Origin: Gnetum montanum
Taxonomy: Eukaryota > Streptophyta > Gnetopsida > Gnetales > Gnetaceae
NCBI GenBank assembly: GCA_015680685.1
Contig: MNCI01023457.1
Location: 36,797-100,796, forward strand
Direction: 5' to 3'
Length of the DNA stretch: 64,000 nt
The notes under the pieces: generated by a model
Seen by the model: the letters and a program-made list of their open reading frames with translations, nothing else
What the model was told of the DNA's origin: nothing
Database searches by the model: none
Shown: positions 57,217 to 64,000 of the stretch, in pieces
Position numbering within the stretch: position 1 is the stretch's first letter
Layout: the number at the start of each line of letters is the position of its first letter
Translations under genes and position numbers: made by a program

Positions 57217-57982
57217 ATTTTTCCAGCAACTAAATTTCTTAGGGATTTGAAGGGCCTTCACCCAAGTTCTTCACCAAATCTGATTTGCCCTTTTTGAAAC
57301 CAATTTTTTGTAGCCTTAAACATGGAAAACCATTTTAAAAATATCTATCAAGAAAACTAATGTTGCTACCCATTTTTCTTAACAACCAATACCCAACGTA
57401 TTAGTTGTAAGTGATTTGGGTGTTTCCAAAATTTTCAAAGTAGTTGCTAAATTTTTCAAAGCTAGTGTAGTTTCTAGTAAAACCTACCACTTGTCCTCAC
57501 TACAACCTGCCTTTGGGTGTTCTAAAGACCATCATAGTCCTCCTACAATCAACCAACCCCCTACTATGAAATTTTATTGGCAAAGCATTGTTCTACCCAA
57601 GACTCTAGCATAGCTCTAAAAAAAATCAACATTTTATACATATCCTTTTAAAACTAGTGTACTTTTCTAGGAGGTATTCCTAACATAGATTTTTTTGGGC
57701 AAGGCAATTGATTGCTTACCTCTCTCTAGTGTAGCTCTTGTTAGCAAAGCTAATGTAGTTGGTTTTACCAACATTAAAATTATCACATTTTCCTAAGTAC
57801 AATGCACACCATTACCATTGTAACCTACACTATACCTGCATTTGCAGTTCCAATAGTTTTCCAACCAAAACCATTTAAACCTTGGGCAATTCCACTTGTT
57901 GGAAGTTTTTATTAAACAAAGATTAAAATCATTGCCAATTTCTTTCAACTAGTCAAGAGTTTTGCCCATTAATTTGATAGAC
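57217..57982. other. Leader of element B
   Basis: Untranslated region between the putative LTR and gag. It contains recurrent 'ctagtgtag(c/t)' wording but nothing else recognisable. Confidence 0.4.
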
Positions 57983-60170
57983 ATGACATCAAATCAAGAT
58001 GTAGTGAGAGTTTATGACCTAAAAGATCTAGAGGTGGCTGAGCATAGGAAATTTCTTAGATAGAGGGGTCAAAGCTTGGATTTTACCATGATAGATGAAA
58101 ATTACTATAATTTCATCTGAGCCAAAATCCAAGCTAGCTTGCTCATTCCACATGTGAAAGTTGAATCCAAACGTGAGTATGAGCTGATCCATTGCAACGG
58201 GAAAGAGTGCATTCCTTCCCCATACAACAAAATACCACTAAGAAATGCTCACACATGCATCCTATCTTAGTTTATTGATATGGATGAGCCATGTAAAGAG
58301 TTGAGCTCAAGGGATCATCATGAAGAGCATGATGAATTCAAGGCTAAGCCCAAACTTGACAACTCCCTAGGAAGCCTCTTCCAACAATTGGCTTCCCAAG
58401 CCACCACACCCATTTTAGCCTCTCCTGCTACTTCCATCGGGTAAGTCCCTCAACCCTTGTCTCCTGTTTACCCTACCATATTTGGGCTAGCAACTGCCAT
58501 AGCATTCCACTAGGCACAATCTATAACCTAATCAATGCCTCTTTTCTCTTCTATGTCTTTTGCCATGTAGGCTTGATCTACACAACCATCACTAGTGGCC
58601 TTGACCACTACTCATCCATTCTCTATGCTGGTGGGCCCCATAATGGGACCCTAGCTGATCCAATGTTCACATACATCATTCATCCCCTTTGTCCCACAAG
58701 TGTCAGCAAAAATGACCTTCTCATTGTTTAGCCCCCTTGCGACCATGATAGCCTAGCTTCTCCCCTTTGTGTTGTAACCCATCGTAAGGCCACAGGCCTC
58801 TCAATTCACATCACAACATTATGTACAAATTCCACAACCCATGAGAATGTCTGAAGGCTTGGATCAAGCCTTTCAAATGGTCTAAGACCTTACAAAAGAG
58901 TTATGTAAGCTCAAAGATTCAATTACATAGATAGTCAAGATTATGCATTTCAATTAGGATGATCCTACCAGTCCTACTATCCCACAAATAACTCTTCCTC
59001 CAAGCATTCTCATACCCCAATTTACCAAATATAACAGTGAGGGTGATCCCAATGCTCTTTTCATTACCTTTTGCTCCATGTTCCTATTTCTACAAGCTTG
59101 GCCTCACACCATAATAAAAATCTTCCCTATGTCTCTTACTGAGAAGGCATTAGCTTGGTACAATGTGTTGCCCCGAGGATATATATCCTTACTTGAAGAC
59201 CTAATCTCACAATTCATGAATTGTTTCAAGTATAACTTGAAATGAGAAACCATCCTAGACCAACTGATGAAAATCAAATAGGGGCTCCTTCAACTAGTTT
59301 AGAAGTTCATCCAAAGGTGGAATGCTCTACTAAATGAGATTCCTGAATCCATAGTTGAAATCCACCTTTTGGCCATCTTCAAGAAGGTGATCAACAACTT
59401 TATCAAGTTTAAACTTTATTACCTAGACTCACGGTCACTTAGTTAAGCCTTTGCCTAAACAAAAAACATAGAAAATGCTACCAAGACTAGCCATGACCTT
59501 GCCTCCATGGCATACAAAAATCAACATACATGGAAGGATAACAAGAAGGGAAGGCAAAACCATGTGGTTGTGGCCATTGTGGCCAAAGACAAAAAAACAA
59601 CACATGGGCCGAAAATGAACCAACCCAAGGCCCCTACCACAACTAATTAACCATCAACATTTGAAGCCTCTACATCAAGTAACACAAGGCCTAACTTTGA
59701 GAGAAAATATTGGTCAAGGTACACCGATTTACCCTTGAAACTATCTAAACTTCTTAATTAGTTACTAAAGAGTGGGACGATCTAGTACAAACAAATGATA
59801 GAGAATGCCTGCAAGAGGTATGATTGATTATGTGAGATTGGAAAGAACCCTACTCTAGTTACCAAGGATGACTCACTTGTACCTAAGTACTTTAAACTTG
59901 ACCATTTTTGCCACTAACACCAACTACCTTGTCATGATATTGATTTTTTGCTAGCCTTGAAGGATGACTTACAAAAGATGATAGACAATAGTGAGCTAGT
60001 GCTCGATGCCTCTAACCTGATTAGGTCATAGAACTAGTCCATATAGGTCTAAAAAGACTCGTTGAATGCCAACAATAGCCATTACATCATAGTATCATTC
60101 AACATGAGTAACAACTCAAGACCTGTGTGGGAGCCGTTCATGATTCAGGTATCTCCTCATAATGAAAGGG
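57983..60170 (+). pseudogene. gag: Element B gag
   Basis: ATG at 57983 (MTSNQDVVRVYDLKDLEVAE), then YYNFI and YELIHCNGKECIPSP matching element A gag. Core in the same frame at 58982: FTKYNSEGDPNALFITF, FPMSLTEKALAWYNVLPRGY, LLEDLISQFMNCFKYNLK, ETILDQLMKIK and NNFIKFKLYYLDSRSLS. After a Lys-rich hinge come YTDLPLKLSKLLNQLL-like wording (with a stop) and a decayed knuckle FCH.HQLPCHDIDFLLALKDD. Collinear with A gag throughout. Several stops. Confidence 0.83.
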
Positions 60171-61560
60171 GTCCTTCAACTTCATTTAGTTTAAGGACCC
60201 CTTTTTTGTAAGGATACCATCACTAATGCCTTCCAAGGAACCTTTTGTGATTAGAGTGCCCCCTCCTGTCACAACCAAATCCTCAACTACAACCGAGCAA
60301 CGTCCTCCCTTGGTGGCTAACGTAATGACTTCTTTGCAGCCCAACAATAATAATAAATCATTAACTAAACAACATAAGAAGTTTGCATCGAAGCCTAAAA
60401 CCAAGGACAATAAGTATGCCAAGGCATGGAAGGAGGTGGGCCTGTCGAAGCCCACTCCCATTTCATCCATTCCCATGAGCTCTAATGCTTAGGCTACTTC
60501 AACTAGTCAACCAAGGGAGGATCCCAAGCCACAAGGGAAGGGGAAAGAGGCCAAACCACAACTACTAAAATATGAAGTTTCAATCTTGGGGTGCATGGAG
60601 GAAGTCAAGATCAACATGAATAAGAAGCCCACAACCAACGAAAAAGACTTTCTTAATGCTATGGAATAGGTCAAATAGTTCTTAAAACAAATGAACACCT
60701 CTTTAAGCTTGTACAACTTGGTAATGACTTCTGTTGCTCACCGTGAAGCCTTGGTGAAAATGTTGAATTTAATTTCTAGTAGCAAGGACATCCCCGCTAA
60801 TGAGGAGTCCATCCATGTAGTGATGGTACCACCTTTACCAAAGGGAGAAATGAAGTCAATGATACTAGTGTTTCATGATAGCAAGGTCAAAACCAATCCC
60901 TAGGATGGTGAGACAATGAAGGTTCCTCTTTTCATAACAACAAGGATGAGGAATACAAGGTACATAGGATGCATGTGGATGATAGGGTAGCCACTAATAT
61001 TATACCCTATACCATTGTTGAATGTTTGGGGATAACAAAACACATGCAAAATACCTCAACTTCCACTTGCAATCCTTTGACAGATATCAGGTTGTGGTAA
61101 AAGGCTTCATTTCTTTGGACTGCTTAGTAAGGAAATAATTCCCAATACTAGATAGTTTCTTGATGGTGGAAGAGACACTAGGATTCACTCTCATCTTGGG
61201 AAGGCCTTGGCTGGGTCAATTATGAGCTGTTTCCTCATCCATCCACTAAGAAATTCACTTACCTTATGAAGGAGGAAAAATAATTATTCATGGCAATAGT
61301 GTGGTTCCCTTGGCAATCAACAACATTGATGTAGAGCACGAGTTTGAAGTGGAGTTTAAGAAAGAAGCTCCTACTATTAATGACAAAGTCAAGAAGCTCA
61401 ATAGAGCAGAAGAGGCCAAAACCAACAACGATGGAACCATGGATATGCCATGAGAAGAGCTCTGCTTCAACATGGTTAGCAAGGGAACTCGGGAAAATAA
61501 GATCATGCAATGTAGACCCTACACCTTTCCTAATCTTTTAAAGATTAGGAAACACTTGCA
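60171..61560 (+). pseudogene. Element B protease region
   Basis: 60226-60492 is an open, Lys/Pro/Thr-rich linker (KKFASKPKTKDNKYAKAWKE). 60960-61060 contains HVDDRVATNIIPYTIVECLG-like wording, parallel to VHVDDGVASNVIQYTVVDKL in A. TLILGRPWLGQL is at 61188, and YEGGKIIIHGNSVVPLAINN follows at about 61264, closely matching A. Frameshifts separate these blocks. Confidence 0.8.
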
Positions 61561-61889
61561 TGGTTGATGTATGTTTCCTATTTGCTTACCCCTATGTCCA
61601 TAATCATGTAGCCTTCCTTATTTTTCACTTTCTTAGCTTAGTTTAAACATTACTTACATGCACTACTTTATGTTACCTTATTTTTATCTTATTTTAACTT
61701 TATTTTGCATGTAGCCTATAGTTCATTCTTGTTTATAGTTTGCCTTTTTACACCTTGTCTATTTTAAAGCATAAAACATAAAAAATACCATTAAAATTTT
61801 AAAACTTGAAAAATCCATAAAAATTCTAAGACTTGAAAAATCTATAAAAATATTAAAATGTAAAACTTATAAAAAATTTTCTTTTAATG

Positions 61890-62085
61890 CATGGCCTGCC
61901 AAGACCTAACATTGGCAAAATGATAGCTCACTAAGGTATAAAACTGGCAAAGCTATGGCCCAACAAGGCCTAAAACTAGCAAAATGATGGACCGCTAAGG
62001 CCTAAAACTAGCAATGCATGGCCTTCCAAGGCCTTAAGCTGGTGGCCTACTAGGGCCTAGAAATGGTAACACTTTCATGACCTAT
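61890..62085. repeat. Minisatellite 'aaggcctaaaactagcaaaa' of element B
   Basis: Five or so units of about 35-40 bp; reverse complement of the type at 14050-14465 in A ('tagttttaggcc'). It occupies the same place after protease in both elements. Confidence 0.85.
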
Positions 62086-62500
62086 TCATAGCCATTACAC
62101 CGTAGTGCACATTTTACTTGCCTAAGCTAATTCGCATTTCACCTTGCCAAATTATTGCATTATGATTGTATGTGTTAACTAATGTAGCCTAGCATAGCCT
62201 CACAACATGAAACAAAACGTATGATATAAAAATGCATAAAGCTAAAATGTTAAATATATAAGTGAATGATAAAAAAACAACAATAATAAAATGTCCATGA
62301 CTCATAGCCATAGTCACATAGTGTGACAAAAGTCTAATCAACAACGTCATATAAAATAAAGAAAAGTCTAATAGCCATGGCTACAATGTGTAGTAATAAC
62401 ATAAAAAAATCATAACCCGTATCACAACAACCAATGGCTAGAAATATCAATAATAACATCAACAACAAAAATAACCAAAAGCATGATCAAAGTGATGGAA

Positions 62501-63240
62501 CTAAGGTGCAACTGGAAGGGGAGGAGGAGCATCTCCAACATGATCATCATTAGGGCCACTGTTATCATCTAGTACCTATATCGATCACAACAACAAAGGT
62601 CTAATAAGTAATTAACATAATTAAATTACAAATTAAACTAAACCAAAATATGCTAAAATAAAAGAAATTAATTAAAAAACAACAAACTTGGAAAGATTAG
62701 AACACTGTATCTTTTGCAGGGAAGCTTTGAAGACCAACCTCTAGATGATGGAGAATTGGATCTTTGGTCATGTGGGCCCAATCCACTTCCCTAAGATTAA
62801 CACTAGTCAAGATGTTGCTCTCATTAATGTTAATCCATGTGGGTGGCTCTCGTGAAAATGTAGTGGTGGTCACCTCCCAAGGAGCAATAGTAACTTGAGG
62901 AGTTTGGGAATTAGCTACCACTAGAGAGCCTTCAAATAGCTTGAAAGCATCTCCAATGTTGATTCCCCTCACAAATAGCTCTAGCTTGTGCCACTCTATG
63001 GACTCCTCCTATAGCTACTTGAGGTTGCTATCTTGTTTAGCCTTCTACTTCTTCTTATGGTCCTTTTGTGCCTAGTCCAACTCGAGGACCCAAGCACAAT
63101 AGTGTTGGCACATTTTGGCCATTTCATGGAATAGGTTGGCATGATAAAATTGATTAAAGGTTTTTGAAGTTTTCAGTACTCTCTTATTGTTAGTTGGAGA
63201 AGTGGTAAGAATTCCACAAACCATTAACTATGTTTTCTCA
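62501..63240 (-). pseudogene. Antisense gene-like region of element B (3' end), homologous to that in A
   Basis: Minus strand, opposite to element B. The upstream exon (about 63240-62688) reads TTSPTNNKRVLKTSKTFNQF, FHEMAKMCQHYCAWVLELD, EESIEWHKLELFVRGINIGD, FEGSLVVANSQTPQVTIAPW and HHLEVGLQSFPAKD. An intron at 62687-62576 (112 bp, GTTTGT...GATATAG) follows, then a last exon VLDDNSGPNDDHVGDAPPPL ending at TAG, 62503-62501. The A copy has LQQLKEESTKAHCLELFIEA, FNGSLMWEISIPSGETSFTT, HLEKGLNRIPSKM, an intron of 111 bp and a Pro-rich last exon. 91 codons at 62972-62697 are stop-free. Protein family unknown. Confidence 0.65.
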
Positions 63241-64000
63241 CTAAATTCATAAGGGAGATTTTAAAAATCCATTATAAAGCAATTTTAGATGTTGAAAGAT
63301 TAGAGGAAAGGCTGTTGTACTTTGTTAGAATAAACAAAATTTTAGCTTGTGGATAAAGAGAAATAGCATTTAAATTTAAAGAAGAAAGAAATGAAGAATC
63401 AAAGTAACTGTAATTGATGGTAAACTGGTCATTGGAAATTATAGTATTCTTCATGAAGCAATTTGTTCATGTGCCCTGTATATGAAGTACAGAACAAAAA
63501 GAAGAAAAGAGAAAAAGAATTAGAGTTAAAATGCAGTTAGTAATATATACAAGAATTGAGAATTGGACACCAGAGTAATGTCTATTGATTTTTGTAAAAA
63601 AAAACAGCAAAAAGTAGAGACACTGGTAAAAAGCAATTTGTCAAACACTTTGTATATACTTTGCATTTGAATCAACAATAAAAACCACAGAAAAAAAAGA
63701 ATAGGTTATGAGCAACGGTTTTAGAAAGAAAAATGCAGTAGGGTTTCTAGCTCATATTTGATAGAGCACCAAGGCACGACAGAGAGATAAACTCCAAGAA
63801 AAGAAGCAATGCACAACTGTAGCTGGTAGTAATCGCAAATATGGCAAGCAAGGGCATCATGTTGAGACTCGGGTGGCGGCAGTTCAACAAACACGTGGCA
63901 TAGAAGGAGGTCTCACCACACACATTGGCAAGGTTTCTGCAGAAATCATTGGTCTAGAGCACGATCAATCCGGATACAAAATGGTGGAGGCGCTTGTTAT
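63241..64000. other. Right edge: AT-rich DNA, then a CpG-richer end
   Basis: 63241-63720 is AT-rich without a recognised gene. The upstream part of the antisense gene of B would be expected here but is not evident, so the element may be truncated or interrupted. 63790-64000 is less decayed and contains an ATG frame MASKGIMLRLGWRQFNKHVA (+, 63840) that soon stops, and open stretches on the other strand. It could be the edge of a gene or of another element. Confidence 0.35.

Noticed and set aside
1-64000. Possible viral integration (pararetrovirus or envelope gene)
   Set aside because: All pol blocks fit LTR retrotransposons (LTRs, target duplications, OTA-type RT); no movement protein, coat protein or envelope feature was recognised.

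Overview
This window is plant nuclear DNA, most likely from a land plant with a large, repeat-rich genome. A gymnosperm is my best guess, but that is inference only. About four fifths of it is decayed Ty3/gypsy LTR retrotransposon sequence, nested several layers deep. A low-copy island at about 23-31 kb holds the one clearly intact cellular gene: an intronless 355-codon zinc finger-homeodomain (ZF-HD) transcription factor on the minus strand at 27383-28450. No tRNA, rRNA, CRISPR or bacterial feature was seen.

Layout. (1) 1-1911 and 19877-about 22915 (+): element E, an Athila-type OTA element with 5' LTR, primer-binding site (PBS), gag, protease and reverse transcriptase (RT), cut in two. (2) 1912-19878 (-): element A, a Tat-type element inserted in E's gag. 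It carries gag, protease, RT, RNase H, a second RNase H and the integrase zinc finger. A plus-strand, intron-containing gene-like region lies at about 10.2-13.85 kb, antisense to it. (3) About 22.9-31.2 kb: low-copy DNA with the ZF-HD gene, its promoter, tandem repeats and two SINE-like tRNA-derived pieces. (4) About 32.2-55.98 kb (+): element D, a relative of E, broken by three insertions: a solo LTR (34198-35143), element F (36892-45758, perfect 5-bp target duplication TCTAG) and element G (47630-54737, perfect target duplication GCCCT). (5) About 56.1-63.2 kb (+): element B, a relative of A, again with an antisense terminal exon, intron and upstream exon on the opposite strand.

F and G are non-autonomous: each keeps LTRs, PBS, polypurine tract and gag, and G also keeps protease, but no RT, RNase H or integrase is visible. 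F carries a 930-codon second ORF resembling the putative plant transposon protein domain followed by long coiled coils. A second TATA box with palindromic GATATC modules lies about 470 bp upstream of that ORF.

The observations most worth following are: the intron-containing antisense gene shared by A and B; the coiled-coil ORF2 of F with its own apparent promoter; palindromic modules on the upstream side of TATA boxes in unrelated LTR families, variable in copy number between the two LTRs of one element; and polypurine-tract-like motifs at module boundaries in F and G. Decay is mostly by C-to-T type changes that create stop codons without frameshifts. All identifications were made by reading the sequence; no database search was run.
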